A DNA stretch of 64,000 bases from positions 992,001-1,056,000 of the forward strand of contig NZ_OX366394.1 of assembly GCF_947251865.1 (NCBI RefSeq). The letters run 5' to 3'. The stretch comes from Wolbachia endosymbiont (group B) of Protocalliphora azurea (GTDB taxonomy: Bacteria > Pseudomonadota > Alphaproteobacteria > Rickettsiales > Anaplasmataceae). The position numbers and the translations under genes are program-made. Position 1 is the first letter of the stretch, and the number at the start of each line of letters is the position of its first letter. Below the pieces are notes generated by a model that did no database searches, had not been told where the DNA came from, and was given only the letters and a program-made list of their open reading frames with translations. Below are positions 9,973 through 20,682 of this stretch, piece by piece.

Positions 9973-10155
9973 ATCCAATATCTCCAACTAATACTGGATA
10001 TCGATATTTTGTTATCCACACTATGTGATATATATACAGAGTGACTGCTTTTTCTATAATATTCCACATTCTTTGAGATTTTTCACCTTAAAATTATATT
10101 CTTAAAAGGATGGACTTTAAGTCCAGTGTTTTTCTCCTAAATTTGGGACAATAAA
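9973..10155 (-). mobile_element. IS200 element, 5' remnant (copy 4)
   Basis: About 180 bp match the tnpA start end of the three full 557-bp IS200 copies. They encode MWNIIEKAVTLYIYHIVWIT up to VGDIG and include the end hairpin ggactttaagtcc and the terminus gggacaataaa. The rest of tnpA is missing. Its outer end is fused to the last codons of the TolA-like gene. Confidence 0.8.
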
Positions 10156-10728
10156 ATCTAACGTGACTTCGCGCCAAATGTGATGCTGCTCAGCAGGTAA
10201 GCCAATTAACGGGCTACATTTATATACTGCACGCATTGCATTATCTGCTGCTGATCTAAAAAGAGGATTATTTTGATAAGAACTACTATCTGCTACGTTG
10301 GCTACAACGATCTCGCCTTTACTGGATAATAATAAGTTAATTTTTATACTAAAATTTTCTTTATAAACTATGCTCTCAGGAATGCTCCAACACTCTGTCA
10401 GTTTATCCCTTATAGAATTAATAATTTCTGTTACAGCCAATTCATCATCTTTGTTCTCAATATTTTTCTTATCTCTTATTTCATTTTTCACCTCTTTGAT
10501 GTCTTCTCTTAGTTTTCTTTCTACACCCTTTTTTCTTTTGGGAATTGGAATACCCTCATCAATTTCCTGTATTTCAATAATTTGCCTCGGTTGTACTAAC
10601 TCAACTAATTCTTTTTTTCTTTGTGGTATAGGAATAACTGACGAATCATCCGTTTGGGCTTTCATTGAAAAAAGCAAAAAACAACATAGAAACAAAAGAA
10701 GAGTATGATTAAAATAGAGAGGGCGCAT
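10117..10728 (-). CDS. TolA/TonB C-terminal-domain envelope protein, 3' end replaced by IS200
   Basis: The protein has 203 residues with an N-terminal signal or anchor (NHTLLLFLCCFLLFS) and a charged linker with two similar IPIP-x-RKK blocks. Its C-terminal domain, IINSIRDKLTECWSIPESI to HHIWREVTLDF, is of the TolA/TonB kind. Such proteins link inner and outer membrane in the Tol-Pal system; the rickettsial relatives are short like this. The last 11 codons (IVPNLGEKHWT) are read from an IS200 end at 10117-10155, so the native tail is lost, but the domain is nearly complete. It is probably still functional, and tolA is the likeliest name. Confidence 0.68.
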   Translation of the reverse strand: MRPLYFNHTLLLFLCCFLLFSMKAQTDDSSVIPIPQRKKELVELVQPRQIIEIQEIDEGIPIPKRKKGVERKLREDIKEVKNEIRDKKNIENKDDELAVTEIINSIRDKLTECWSIPESIVYKENFSIKINLLLSSKGEIVVANVADSSSYQNNPLFRSAADNAMRAVYKCSPLIGLPAEQHHIWREVTLDFIVPNLGEKHWT

Positions 10729-10861
10729 ATGTTAAGCAGCTTGTTTTACTGGTTTAAAGCTAATATTGCACATAAAGTCAATATATTTCAGTTGACTTAA
10801 ACTCAAATTTGCTACACTAATTTTATTATCTCTATAATATCACATGGTCAATATACTCTGA

Positions 10862-11590
10862 ATGAGATGGAAAGATGAAGGTGTTATTATAGCTGTTAAA
10901 AAATACGGTGATAAAAATTTAATTCTTTCTCTATTTACAAAAAATCATGGAAAGTGCAGAGGATTAACTAGGTTAACAAACAATAGCAATTATAAGTTTC
11001 AAATAAGTAATCTATTACATGCAGAATGGAGTGCTAAGCTACCTGAAAATCTAGGTTTTTTAAAGTGCGAATTGATTGAATCTCCATTTCATCATTTCTT
11101 TCAAGATAGGTTAAAAAGCATTGCTATTGTTTCTTTCTCGTCTATATTAGAAAAAGTGCTTCCAGAAAGTGAATCCTGCATCAAGTTATATGATAATTTT
11201 AGACACTTCATCGATGTAATAAAACATAATAGCCAGTTTTGGCAAAGTCATTACCTTAACTTAGAGCTTCTGCTTCTTACGCAACTTGGATTTAAGTTAG
11301 ACCTATCAAAATGTGCTGTAACAGGTGTGAAAGAAAATCTACAATTTATTTCTCCAAAAACTGGTAGAGCAGTGTCAAAAAAAGTAGGTGACTGTTATGC
11401 AGATAAATTACTACCTTTTCCACAGATGTTGCATGATGTATACAATAACAACCTACAAAATAGCTACTCATATCAAGAATTCAGACTAGGGTTAAAAATT
11501 ACAGGGTATTTTTTAAATAAATATCTATTTCTGCAGTTAAATGCGAAATTTCCGGAGTTGAGAAATTTTATGCTATCATTTGAATCTTAG
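10862..11590 (+). CDS. recO: DNA repair protein RecO
   Basis: The 242-residue protein starts MRWKDEGVIIAVKKYGDKNL, the OB-fold N-terminus of RecO. The segment QLGFKLDLSKCAVTGVKENL, followed by SPKTGRAVSKK, is the typical alphaproteobacterial RecO middle region. RecO loads RecA onto SSB-coated single-stranded DNA with RecR in the RecFOR gap-repair pathway and anneals complementary strands. It stands alone in + orientation between two leftward genes, converging on pleD with 22 bp between stop codons. The length is normal for the family. The start is the first ATG and lies close to an AT-rich upstream region. Confidence 0.93.
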   Translation: MRWKDEGVIIAVKKYGDKNLILSLFTKNHGKCRGLTRLTNNSNYKFQISNLLHAEWSAKLPENLGFLKCELIESPFHHFFQDRLKSIAIVSFSSILEKVLPESESCIKLYDNFRHFIDVIKHNSQFWQSHYLNLELLLLTQLGFKLDLSKCAVTGVKENLQFISPKTGRAVSKKVGDCYADKLLPFPQMLHDVYNNNLQNSYSYQEFRLGLKITGYFLNKYLFLQLNAKFPELRNFMLSFES

Positions 11591-11612
11591 TTACTACTTA
11601 TTTGAAAGAACT

Positions 11613-12989
11613 TCAACCAGTAACCACTCTATTTCTACCACTGTTTTTTGCTTTATATAAATATTTGTCAGCACGTACTATAAATTTTTTAACATCATCA
11701 AGGTCAGATCTTTGCATTGCTGAAATTCCAATGCTCACAGTTACATTATGGGTTGTATTTTTACCCACAAGTATAAAAGGTTCTTTGGCAATAATTTTCC
11801 TTATTCTCTCTGCAATAGTATACGCATCTGATACATTGGTATCTGGCATTACAACAACAAATTCCTCACCACCAAACCTAGCTAATAAATCTGTCACTCT
11901 GATATTTTCAGAAATTCTTTTCTGTATTTCCTTTAAAAGTTCATCTCCAGCATTATGCCCAAAGTTATCATTCACCATCTTAAAATAATCTATATCAAGT
12001 ATCATAAGAGATAAACTTCTATCTTTTTCCACAGAATCCTTAACAATATTTCTTAAGTGTGCATCAAAATATCTTCTATTATAACAGTTAGTTAATGGAT
12101 CCTTTATAGACATTTCTACATTATTAAATAAATTCATTCTCAAGGCATCTTGATACCTTTTGCGTTTCACTTGCAAATTAACCCTAGCTATTAATTCACT
12201 CTCATCTAAAGGTACTGTTAAATAATCATTAGCACCTACATCAAGTGCCTTTACTAAATTGCTTTTATCATAATCTTCAGAAAGGATCAGAATTGGTGTA
12301 TAACGTGTTTCTACTTTACTACGAAACTTAGAACACAACCGTAGGCCGTCAGTTTTTGAAAACTGCATGTCAGAAATAATCAGGTCGTAATTATCCTTAA
12401 TACCAACCTTTAATGCTTCTTTTGGATCGTGCAGTATTTTAATTGATCTGAAGCGTTGCTTTAGAACATTGTGTATCTGCTCTGCTTGAAAGGTGTCCTC
12501 ATCTACAACAAGTATGTTAGCATCAAAAATCTGATTAGAATAATCCATAATACTGCTTTCTGCTACTCCACCAATCTCAGCATTAGTTTCTCCTCTCAAG
12601 CACAACTCATCTATTATCATCTTTAAGCGCACAAGAGACTTAATTCTTGCAGATAAAGCAGTTTCATCTATCGGCTTAGTTAGAAAGTCATCCGCACCAG
12701 CATTAATTCCTTCCACTCTATCATGAGTGTCATGCAGCGCAGTTACCATAATGATTGGAATATAAGTCGTTAAGGGATCATTCTTTAGCTTCTTACAAAC
12801 CTCAAAACCACTCATTTTTGGCATCATGACATCAAGTAAGATAATATCTGGCTGCTGTTCCGCTACTAAATCTATCGCCTCCTCGCCATCATAAGCTACA
12901 ATAACTGTATAGTACTCTGCTTTTAGCTGAGCCTCCAAAAGCTTAACATTAGATGGTATATCATCTACTACTAGGATTTTTGCTGTCAT
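11613..12989 (-). CDS. pleD: PleD-type response regulator / diguanylate cyclase
   Basis: The 458-residue protein has two receiver domains and a GGDEF domain. REC1 (1-120) has the acidic pair in ILVVDDIPSN and the phospho-acceptor Asp in IILLDVMMPK. REC2 (about 155-270) has a degenerate start (ILVVDEDTF) and DLIISDMQFS. The GGDEF domain (about 295-455) has the active-site motif ARFGGEEFVVV. RVTD, five residues upstream of GGEEF, fits the inhibitory I-site RxxD for cyclic di-GMP. It makes c-di-GMP from two GTP upon phosphorylation. The start overlaps the 3' end of the TatB-like gene by 29 bp, implying translational coupling. It is the only two-component output gene in the window. Confidence 0.93.
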   Translation of the reverse strand: MTAKILVVDDIPSNVKLLEAQLKAEYYTVIVAYDGEEAIDLVAEQQPDIILLDVMMPKMSGFEVCKKLKNDPLTTYIPIIMVTALHDTHDRVEGINAGADDFLTKPIDETALSARIKSLVRLKMIIDELCLRGETNAEIGGVAESSIMDYSNQIFDANILVVDEDTFQAEQIHNVLKQRFRSIKILHDPKEALKVGIKDNYDLIISDMQFSKTDGLRLCSKFRSKVETRYTPILILSEDYDKSNLVKALDVGANDYLTVPLDESELIARVNLQVKRKRYQDALRMNLFNNVEMSIKDPLTNCYNRRYFDAHLRNIVKDSVEKDRSLSLMILDIDYFKMVNDNFGHNAGDELLKEIQKRISENIRVTDLLARFGGEEFVVVMPDTNVSDAYTIAERIRKIIAKEPFILVGKNTTHNVTVSIGISAMQRSDLDDVKKFIVRADKYLYKAKNSGRNRVVTG

Positions 12990-13251
12990 TTTTTGTACTA
13001 TCTACATTGTAAGTAGGATAAAGCTTGCCATCTTCACCAATTATGTAATTGACTTTTTCAACGTTATGCCCTTCATATAATTCTTTAATTCCGGTATCCT
13101 TCAACAATTTCCTAACTCTTGATTTTACAACCCAGAAATACCTATATATATTTTTAATAAGATTAAGAAATACAGGTACTTTACTTTTATCAAAAACAAT
13201 TATACTCACTAAAGCTACAACTAAAATTTCTGAAAGACCTATATTAAACAT
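12961..13251 (-). CDS. tatB: TatB-like twin-arginine translocase protein
   Basis: The 96-residue protein begins MFNIGLSEILVVALVSIIVF, one N-terminal membrane helix after the Gly-x-x-Glu signature of TatB. An amphipathic basic helix follows (NLIKNIYRYFWVVKSRVRKL) and then a variable tail. TatB works with TatA and TatC to export folded proteins across the inner membrane. The start is 6 bp after the gdh stop, and the 3' end overlaps pleD by 29 bp, so the three genes look co-transcribed. TatA and TatB are similar; the MFxIGxSE start favours TatB. Confidence 0.78.
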   Translation of the reverse strand: MFNIGLSEILVVALVSIIVFDKSKVPVFLNLIKNIYRYFWVVKSRVRKLLKDTGIKELYEGHNVEKVNYIIGEDGKLYPTYNVDSTKNDSKNPSSR

Positions 13252-13256
13252 TTTTC

Positions 13257-16200
13257 CTATGAAGCAAGTACTTTAATTCTCCTGATTATGAGTATTAATT
13301 TACTTAAATCAAGTTTAGAAGCAACCATCTCATCTAAAAAGCTATTGTAACGCTCTATATAATCCTTATCATTAAGAGCCCAAGTTTGAACCTTATCTAT
13401 ATGATTATCAGTAGCTTTTATAACTTTAACAGCTAGCTTATGATGATAATTGCTTAAATCATCTAATAAATCATTAATTAAGCTGCGATCCCAATAAGAA
13501 GAATGGCTTTTAATCTTGACAGCAATTGTTCTAATCATATCAAACCTTAGCAGCGACTTTAATTTAAAGTATATTCTACCAGCTTCAAAGATTGATAAAG
13601 ATGTCTGTTCAGCAATAGATATAACGTCCAGCGCATAAATAAGAATACGTAAATCAGCAACCTTTTTTGCTAGATCTTTATTTATGTTAAGCTCTACCAA
13701 AGAGGTTAATCCATGATTATAGATCTTTAACAGGCGATCATCTAAAATATCATGGCCTAAAGTTTCAATTGCACCCCTAAATTTTGTAACACCATCTAGT
13801 TCTACAAGATTAAGCTTACCAAGATTTTTTACTAACCAAAATGATACCCTACCAATAAATTTTTGCACACTTCTCACTACTTGCAAATATGAATCAACAT
13901 CAATTTTTCCATCCAATTCATCAATTTTCTGCCAAAGGCTACTTAAATTATATAGGTGATTAACAACGATATATATGTTAACTGCTTCATGTACTTTAAT
14001 TCCAGTACTCTCAACCAAATTATTAATAAATATACAGCCCATCCTATTTACTACATCGTTTGTAATGCAAGTAGAAATAATTTCCCTACAAAGTTGGTGT
14101 TTCAATATGGAATCCTTGAACTCTGTTACCATCCTTTGTGGAAAGTAATTTAGTAAGTAATCACGGCACAAAAAATCTTTTTCAGGTAGCTCAGAGTGTA
14201 TAACTTCATTTTTTATTGCTGTTCTTGCATAAGACATCAGAACAGAAAGCTGAGGAGAACAGAAACCTTCTCCATCAGTTAACATTCTTGCTACCTCTTC
14301 TTCAGCTGGAAGAAATTCTACATCTCGGTTTAGCAGCCCAAATTTCTCTAAACTGAGTAATAATTTATGGTGCTGCTCCAACTTTTCTTTAGCTTGCAAG
14401 CACTCAAGAAGCAATGCTTTTGTTTCAATCCTGTTATGGTTTTCAAGTACCTTAGATGCAACTTCATCTATCATGCTAGCCAGTATTTCATTCCTTTTTT
14501 CCAAGAAAATTCCCCCTTCTTTCATAATTGCAACAAAAGCAATCTTGATGTTAACTTCAAGATCAGAACATATTACTCCTGCTGAATTATCAATAAAATC
14601 TGCATTGATATACCCACCTATTTTAGCGTATTCTACCCTTCCAAGCTGCGTGCAACCAAGGTTGCCACCCTCTATAAACATAGAAGCTCTAATATCATGA
14701 CCGTTTACTCTTAATTCATCATTTGCTTTATCGCCAACCATGCCATGGCTTTCACTTTTTGCCTTAACAAAGGTGCCAATTCCTCCATTCCATATGAAAT
14801 CCACTTTTGCCTTGAGCAAATATCGAATCAAATCATTTGGAGATAATGTATCTTCCGTTATATCAAAGCACTTTTTCATTTCTTGAGAAATTTCTACTTG
14901 TTTGCTACTACGTTCAAATACCCCGCCACCATGAGAAATCAAATCTCTATTGTAATCCATCCAAGTGGAAAACGGTAATTCAAAGAGCCGTTTACGCTCC
15001 ACGAAACTCTTTTCCGCATCAGGATTTGGATCAACAAAAATATGCATATGATTAAATGCTCCAATTAAACTCATATTTCTTGAAAGCAGCATGCCGTTCC
15101 CAAATAGATCGCCAGCCATATCTCCAATTCCAATAACAGTTGTATCCTGGTAAATATCCTTATTCATTCTCCAAAAATGGCGTTGTGCTGCAATCCATGC
15201 ACCTCTTGCTGTAATACCCATCTTTTTGTGGTCATAACCTGCTGATCCACCAGATGCAAATGCATCTTCGAGCCAAAAGTTACATTCAGAGGATATTTCG
15301 TTTGCATAATCAGAAAATGAAGCAGTGCCTTTATCTGCTGCAACTACCAAATATGGATCATCTTCGTCATACCTAATCACATTTTCTGGTGGAGTTATTT
15401 TGCCATCAACTACATTATCAGTAATATCAAGCATTCCTCTGATGAAATTCTTATAGCATTCAACACCTTTCTCCCTTAAAATGTTTTTGTCTTTATAAAC
15501 TTGCTTTATTACAAACCCACCCTTTGCGCCAACAGGTACAATGACCGCATTTTTTGTCATCTGGGCTTTCATGAGTCCCAAAACTTCAGTGCGAAAATCT
15601 TCCGTTCTATCCGACCATCTCAAACCACCACGAGCCAACTTCCCTCCTCTTAGATGTATTCCCTCAAAAAGGTTTGAATAAACATACAATTCACGGTATG
15701 GGCGCGGGTCAGGTAAACCATTTATTTTACTTGAATCAAATTTGATAGATAAGTATGGCTTATCATCTTGATAATAACTGGTTCTCAAAATTGCCATTAT
15801 CAAGTTAAATATCGAACGCAAAACGTAATCATTTGAAACGTTGCTGATCTCTTTTAGTAGTTCTTCAATTTTTTCTATCAAAATGCTAGTAGTTTCTGCC
15901 CTATCAATATCTATTTTAGTATCAAATCTTGAATGAAATAATTCTACTAAATACCTTACTACTTTTGGATACTCTGATACTACTTTCTGGATATATTCTG
16001 GGTTATAGCTAAATGATGTCTGCTTTAGGTAGGCGCTTAGCGCTCTAATCAGAAGCACTTCCTTCCACTTGAGCCCAGCAATAATGATCAAGCTGTTAAA
16101 ATAGTCATTTTTTATTTCCTTGCTGAACACTTTTACAAGTGTTACCTCAAACTGCTCTTTTAAAGTAATGTTGTCTATTAATTCATCAACTCTTGACAAC

Positions 16201-17927
16201 ACAAAATGATGTATCCATATTCCACCGTTGATTTCTATATAATAACCATTATGAGATAGAATCTTAGCCCCTAAATTCTTAGTAACCTTTAATATCTTTG
16301 ACAATTCAAGGCCTCCGTTGCTTGGAGTGTAAACCTTCAATTGATAGTTGAGATTGTCACGAGTAAGCCTCAAATCAACTTCGCTGACTTTTTTCTTTCT
16401 CACTATCTCCAATTTTTTCATATCATAATACGCATCATGAGGTTCAAAATTCTCTTGATAACTTATCGGAAATGCCTTGCAATAGCGGATAAATATATCC
16501 TCAACAGTGCTAAAAGTATTATATAAATTGTCTATAAAACGATCTTCCCACTTTTCTGTAATGTTTCTTAACTTGTTTTCGATACGCAAAACTTCATCAT
16601 CAAAAATGCTAGCGCTTTTGGTTCTTAGCACCACGTGTAATTTCATCAAATCATATTCATTGATAATGTGATTGTTATAAATATCTGAACTTTCTGCATT
16701 CGTTTCATCTTTCAATATATCGCGTATCTTAAACATTAGTCTTGCACTAGCATAACGCATCGGTATCAATACTATGCAACTAATAAAGTTCCCTACCTTT
16801 CTCAAAAATAATTTGACTCTTGGTCTAATCGCAAGAGACATGATCGAGGTGCAAATTTCAAATAACTCGTCTTCATTTGATTGGAATAATTCGTCACAAG
16901 AAAATGCCTGTAAAATGGAAATTAAAGCTTTATTGTTATGGCCACCAGGAACAAATCCTGCCTTTTTTTCTATTGTTGTAACCTTATCCTTTATTACCGG
17001 AATAGTTCGAATATCTTGCACTTCTGCTATAGAAGTAAATAGCCCAAAAAAATGCTGTTCCCTTATTACATCACCCTGATCATTAAATTCTTTCACTCCT
17101 ATACAATTCATATAGGTACGCCGATGAACTATTGAGATTAGGTCTGATCTTAGTATGTATAAAGAATTCAAGCTTTCAGAAAAAATTGATGAATTTTGGT
17201 ACTCTTCACTTGCTCTCATTAACCCGAGGCTCTCCTTACCACTTAGAGCAAGCTTCCCTTCTTTATTAGTAATGTATTCTTGATAACCTAAAAATACAAA
17301 ATTGTTATTTTTCAACCAAGCTAGAAAATCTCTGCCTCCAGCATCCAATGCCGGATGCTCAAGAAGCTTCTTGAGCATCAATTGCCAGTCCTTTACAACG
17401 CAGTTAACTGCTTTTAGCGTCTTTCGTAGAGATTCTTCTAGTGTATCAACAAAGCTACCGCTTATGCCTTTAATAATTACATATATTACTGACTCTTTGA
17501 TTCCATTACTTTCTTCTAAAAGATGAATTTTATCTATTAGGCTATTTTTTCTTTGAACATTAATTATGCTGTTACTATAATAGCATATAGTTAAACCGTT
17601 TGACTTAATAGTGGAAATGACAGAATCCACTAAAAAGGGCATGTCATAATTTGTGATTTTAATTATAGTGAAATTGCCTTCTATTCCTGAAATATCATTT
17701 ACATTACTTACTGCCAATTTACTTTCTTCTTTTTCTTTTTTAAGAATGAAGTTGTATGCATCTTCTGCAATGTATAAAAGAAATTTATCGTTGACTTTTA
17801 GGTCACTATTATAAACAAAATTATAAAAGTACTGTATAAACTCTTTAATTTTTTCTTTCTCTTTTTTATTCCCTTGATCAACTAGCTTAAATAAAGACTC
17901 AACATTAACATTATGATTTATACACAT
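13257..17927 (-). CDS. gdhB: NAD-specific glutamate dehydrogenase, large (about 180 kDa) type
   Basis: The 1556-residue protein belongs to the bacterial large NAD-GDH family, normally about 1600 residues. The catalytic domain is central. GGKLARGGLRWSDRTEDFR (about residue 760) and QMTKNAVIVPVGAKGGFV carry the substrate-binding Lys/Arg region. DKGTASFSDYANEI and GGSAGYDHKKMGIT follow, then the dinucleotide-binding stretch VIGIGDMAGDLFGNGM. It converts glutamate to 2-oxoglutarate and ammonia, feeding the TCA cycle of an organism that lives on host amino acids. It starts 27 bp after the clpB stop and ends 6 bp before tatB, forming an operon-like run. Confidence 0.95.
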   Translation of the reverse strand: MCINHNVNVESLFKLVDQGNKKEKEKIKEFIQYFYNFVYNSDLKVNDKFLLYIAEDAYNFILKKEKEESKLAVSNVNDISGIEGNFTIIKITNYDMPFLVDSVISTIKSNGLTICYYSNSIINVQRKNSLIDKIHLLEESNGIKESVIYVIIKGISGSFVDTLEESLRKTLKAVNCVVKDWQLMLKKLLEHPALDAGGRDFLAWLKNNNFVFLGYQEYITNKEGKLALSGKESLGLMRASEEYQNSSIFSESLNSLYILRSDLISIVHRRTYMNCIGVKEFNDQGDVIREQHFFGLFTSIAEVQDIRTIPVIKDKVTTIEKKAGFVPGGHNNKALISILQAFSCDELFQSNEDELFEICTSIMSLAIRPRVKLFLRKVGNFISCIVLIPMRYASARLMFKIRDILKDETNAESSDIYNNHIINEYDLMKLHVVLRTKSASIFDDEVLRIENKLRNITEKWEDRFIDNLYNTFSTVEDIFIRYCKAFPISYQENFEPHDAYYDMKKLEIVRKKKVSEVDLRLTRDNLNYQLKVYTPSNGGLELSKILKVTKNLGAKILSHNGYYIEINGGIWIHHFVLSRVDELIDNITLKEQFEVTLVKVFSKEIKNDYFNSLIIIAGLKWKEVLLIRALSAYLKQTSFSYNPEYIQKVVSEYPKVVRYLVELFHSRFDTKIDIDRAETTSILIEKIEELLKEISNVSNDYVLRSIFNLIMAILRTSYYQDDKPYLSIKFDSSKINGLPDPRPYRELYVYSNLFEGIHLRGGKLARGGLRWSDRTEDFRTEVLGLMKAQMTKNAVIVPVGAKGGFVIKQVYKDKNILREKGVECYKNFIRGMLDITDNVVDGKITPPENVIRYDEDDPYLVVAADKGTASFSDYANEISSECNFWLEDAFASGGSAGYDHKKMGITARGAWIAAQRHFWRMNKDIYQDTTVIGIGDMAGDLFGNGMLLSRNMSLIGAFNHMHIFVDPNPDAEKSFVERKRLFELPFSTWMDYNRDLISHGGGVFERSSKQVEISQEMKKCFDITEDTLSPNDLIRYLLKAKVDFIWNGGIGTFVKAKSESHGMVGDKANDELRVNGHDIRASMFIEGGNLGCTQLGRVEYAKIGGYINADFIDNSAGVICSDLEVNIKIAFVAIMKEGGIFLEKRNEILASMIDEVASKVLENHNRIETKALLLECLQAKEKLEQHHKLLLSLEKFGLLNRDVEFLPAEEEVARMLTDGEGFCSPQLSVLMSYARTAIKNEVIHSELPEKDFLCRDYLLNYFPQRMVTEFKDSILKHQLCREIISTCITNDVVNRMGCIFINNLVESTGIKVHEAVNIYIVVNHLYNLSSLWQKIDELDGKIDVDSYLQVVRSVQKFIGRVSFWLVKNLGKLNLVELDGVTKFRGAIETLGHDILDDRLLKIYNHGLTSLVELNINKDLAKKVADLRILIYALDVISIAEQTSLSIFEAGRIYFKLKSLLRFDMIRTIAVKIKSHSSYWDRSLINDLLDDLSNYHHKLAVKVIKATDNHIDKVQTWALNDKDYIERYNSFLDEMVASKLDLSKLILIIRRIKVLAS

Positions 17928-17954
17928 TTTTCAAAACAAAAATACACAGCGAAT

Positions 17955-20516
17955 CTAGATCTTTTTAACTAAGATTTCGTTACCAGAAGTATACACTATT
18001 AGCTCATCTCCTTCTACTATTTCCCCAGATAAAACTAACTTAGCTAGATTATTTTGAATGCATTCTTGTATTACCCTTTTCAGAGGCCGCGCTCCATATT
18101 CAGGGTCATATCCAGTTTGTGCTATTAGTCCTTTAGCTTCTTGCGATAAACTAATACTCAGTTTACGCTTAGCAAGCATCTTTTGTAAATAAGAGAATTG
18201 AACATCTATAATTTTATCAATGTCATCTTTGGTTAAGCTGTGGAATATAATAATTTCATCCAGTCTATTTAAAAATTCTGGACGAAACGCTGACTTAACT
18301 ATTTTCATCACCTCATCTTTCACAGATTCGGTAGCTCCTCTTAGCATCATCTCAGCTCCAAGGTTAGAAGTTAAAATTAGTATGGTATTACGAAAATCAA
18401 TTAATTTGCCATGGCTATCGGTTAGTCTACCTTCATCCAAAATCTGCAGTAGTATATTAAATATATCTGGATTTGCCTTTTCTATCTCATCAAACAAAAT
18501 TACCTGATATGGTCTTCTCCTTACTGCTTCGGTTAATCTGCCACCTTGTTCATAACCAACATATCCTGGAGGCGCACCAATTAACTTTGAAACGGAGTGT
18601 TTTTCCATATACTCTGACATATCAAAGCGTAGAAGTGCTGATTGATCATCAAACAAAAATTCGGCAAGAGATTTTGCTAACTCTGTTTTTCCAACTCCGG
18701 TTGGACCTAAGAATAAAAATGAACCAAAAGGTCGATTAGTATCCTGAACACCAGAACGGGAGCGCCTTACTGCATTACTTATCGCTTCAATTGCATCTCT
18801 CTGCCCTATTACTCTTTTTCCTATTTCATTTTCCATGTTAAGGAGCTTTTCCTTTTCACTATGCATCATGTTATCAACTGGAATGCCTGTCCATTTTGAA
18901 ACAATATTTGCAATATCACTCTCAGTAACTTCTTTCTTTAGGAAACTATCAGTAACTTTTTCCTGATTTTTTAACTCATTTTCAAGTTGAGGAATCACAC
19001 CATACATCAATTCCCCTGCCCTTCCTAAATTTCCATTCCGCTGAGCCAATTCTAGCTCTTTCCTCGCATTATCCAATTTTTCAGCAGTTTCTTGTATTTT
19101 AGCTATTTTATTCTTTTCCATCTGCCATTTACTGCTTAAGTCAGCAAATTTACTGTTTAGACTCTCAATTTCCTCATTTATCTTTTTTAAACGTTGCTTA
19201 GAGTTTTCATCACTTTCTTTTTTCAAAGCCTCTGACTCAATTTTCAGCTGTATAATCTTTCTTTCAAGCTCATCAACAACCTCAGGCTTGCTGTCCATTT
19301 CAATTCTAACCCTACTTGCTGCTTCATCAATTAAATCGATCGCTTTATCAGGTAAAAACCTATCTGTTATATATCTATTAGAAAGCGTTGCAGCAGCGAT
19401 TATTGCACCATCTGTGATTCTAATACCATGGTGCACCTCATACCTCTCCTTCAAACCCCTCAGTATTGAAATAGTATCAGTCTCAGTCGGTTGAGAAATA
19501 AACACAGGCTGAAAACGCCTTGCAAGCGCAGGGTCTTTCTCTATATGTTGACGATACTCATCCAAAGTTGTAGCCCCTATACAGCGAATTTCTCCACGCG
19601 CAAGAGCAGGCTTGAGCAAATTTGAAGCATCCATCGCACCACTTGTCGCTCCTGCTCCCACTAAAGTATGAAGCTCATCTATAAACAAAATAACTTTGCC
19701 CTCTGCTTTTAAAATCTCATTAATCACTGCTTTTAGTCTCTCTTCAAACTCCCCTCTAAATTTTGTTCCAGCAATTAATGCACCAAGATCCAAAGCTAAA
19801 ACTTTTGCATCACGCAAACCAAGTGGTACATCATTTGCAACAATTCTGTTTGCTAAACCTTCAACTATTGCAGTTTTTCCAACACCAGGTTCACCTATCA
19901 GTACTGGATTATTTTTTGTTCGCCTCAACGATACCTGCATAGTTCTTCTGATTTCCTCATCACGACCAATTACAGGATCAAGCTTACCTTGCATAGCAAG
20001 CTCTGTAATATCTTTTGTATACCTCTTTGCCGCATTTAATTTTTCCTCGCTATTTGGAGAGTCTGCACTGCCACCTTTTCTCATTTCTGCAATAACTGAA
20101 TTTAATTTTTGCGGTGTTACACCACCTTCTGCTAAAATTTTACCTACAATTTCATCTTTTTGTGCAGCAAGGCCCTGCAACAACCGCTCAACAGTAACAA
20201 ATGTGTCTTTATTTCTCCTCGCAATACCAATTGAATCATCAAAAACTTTTGCTACCTCTCTTGAAAGCTGAAGTCCAACACTACCTGGTCCTCCAACCAC
20301 TGGAAACTTTTTAATTGTACTACTCACAGCATCAGAAATATTCTGAACATTTCCACCACAGGTGCCTATCAAATCCTGAACTAAACCTGACTCATCTTCA
20401 AGCATTACTTTAAGTAAATGTTCAGGCATAAAAATCTGATGCCCAGCTCCCAATGCTTTCATTTGAGCTCTCTGGATTAGGCTTTTTGCTTTTTCGGTAA
20501 ATTTATTCAAGTCCAT
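17955..20516 (-). CDS. clpB: ATP-dependent chaperone ClpB
   Basis: The 853-residue protein has the full ClpB plan. It comprises a Clp N-domain (1-145) and AAA-1 with Walker [11 protein letters not shown] and Walker [17 protein letters not shown]. The coiled-coil M-domain spans about 400-520. AAA-2 has [10 protein letters not shown] and [10 protein letters not shown], and a C-terminal domain follows. With DnaK it pulls polypeptides out of aggregates in the cytoplasm. The middle domain and the absence of an IGF/L loop mark it as ClpB rather than ClpA. It is the first gene of the leftward run clpB-gdhB-tatB-pleD. No obvious heat-shock promoter is visible, and a palindrome (20591-20628) lies 75 bp upstream. 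Confidence 0.96.
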   Translation of the reverse strand: MDLNKFTEKAKSLIQRAQMKALGAGHQIFMPEHLLKVMLEDESGLVQDLIGTCGGNVQNISDAVSSTIKKFPVVGGPGSVGLQLSREVAKVFDDSIGIARRNKDTFVTVERLLQGLAAQKDEIVGKILAEGGVTPQKLNSVIAEMRKGGSADSPNSEEKLNAAKRYTKDITELAMQGKLDPVIGRDEEIRRTMQVSLRRTKNNPVLIGEPGVGKTAIVEGLANRIVANDVPLGLRDAKVLALDLGALIAGTKFRGEFEERLKAVINEILKAEGKVILFIDELHTLVGAGATSGAMDASNLLKPALARGEIRCIGATTLDEYRQHIEKDPALARRFQPVFISQPTETDTISILRGLKERYEVHHGIRITDGAIIAAATLSNRYITDRFLPDKAIDLIDEAASRVRIEMDSKPEVVDELERKIIQLKIESEALKKESDENSKQRLKKINEEIESLNSKFADLSSKWQMEKNKIAKIQETAEKLDNARKELELAQRNGNLGRAGELMYGVIPQLENELKNQEKVTDSFLKKEVTESDIANIVSKWTGIPVDNMMHSEKEKLLNMENEIGKRVIGQRDAIEAISNAVRRSRSGVQDTNRPFGSFLFLGPTGVGKTELAKSLAEFLFDDQSALLRFDMSEYMEKHSVSKLIGAPPGYVGYEQGGRLTEAVRRRPYQVILFDEIEKANPDIFNILLQILDEGRLTDSHGKLIDFRNTILILTSNLGAEMMLRGATESVKDEVMKIVKSAFRPEFLNRLDEIIIFHSLTKDDIDKIIDVQFSYLQKMLAKRKLSISLSQEAKGLIAQTGYDPEYGARPLKRVIQECIQNNLAKLVLSGEIVEGDELIVYTSGNEILVKKI

Positions 20517-20590
20517 AATACAAATTTAACTCATACTTGCTGATATATATAACAACTACTTTCTCAATTTTAAACTTAAAGTCATTCAGC

Positions 20591-20628
20591 ATTCAACCAC
20601 TATGGATTAAAATCCATAGTGGTTGAAT
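20591..20628. repeat. Perfect 38-bp palindrome matching the IS200 left end
   Basis: The sequence attcaaccactatggatt is followed by aa and then by its exact complement, an 18-bp stem with a 2-base loop. Its left arm is identical to the first 18 bases of each IS200 copy in the window (34602, 49889, 53524). It may be an IS200-derived mini-element or a terminator-like hairpin between clpB and the ankyrin relic. Confidence 0.85.
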
Positions 20629-20682
20629 ATTTGATCGTAGGGCTTATCTTTGTTATGCCTTGACCTTAACACAGCTACATTT

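Noticed and set aside
19696..20271. 191-residue frame antisense to clpB.
   Set aside because: It lies entirely opposite conserved ClpB codons, including the Walker motifs, and has the composition expected of a shadow frame.
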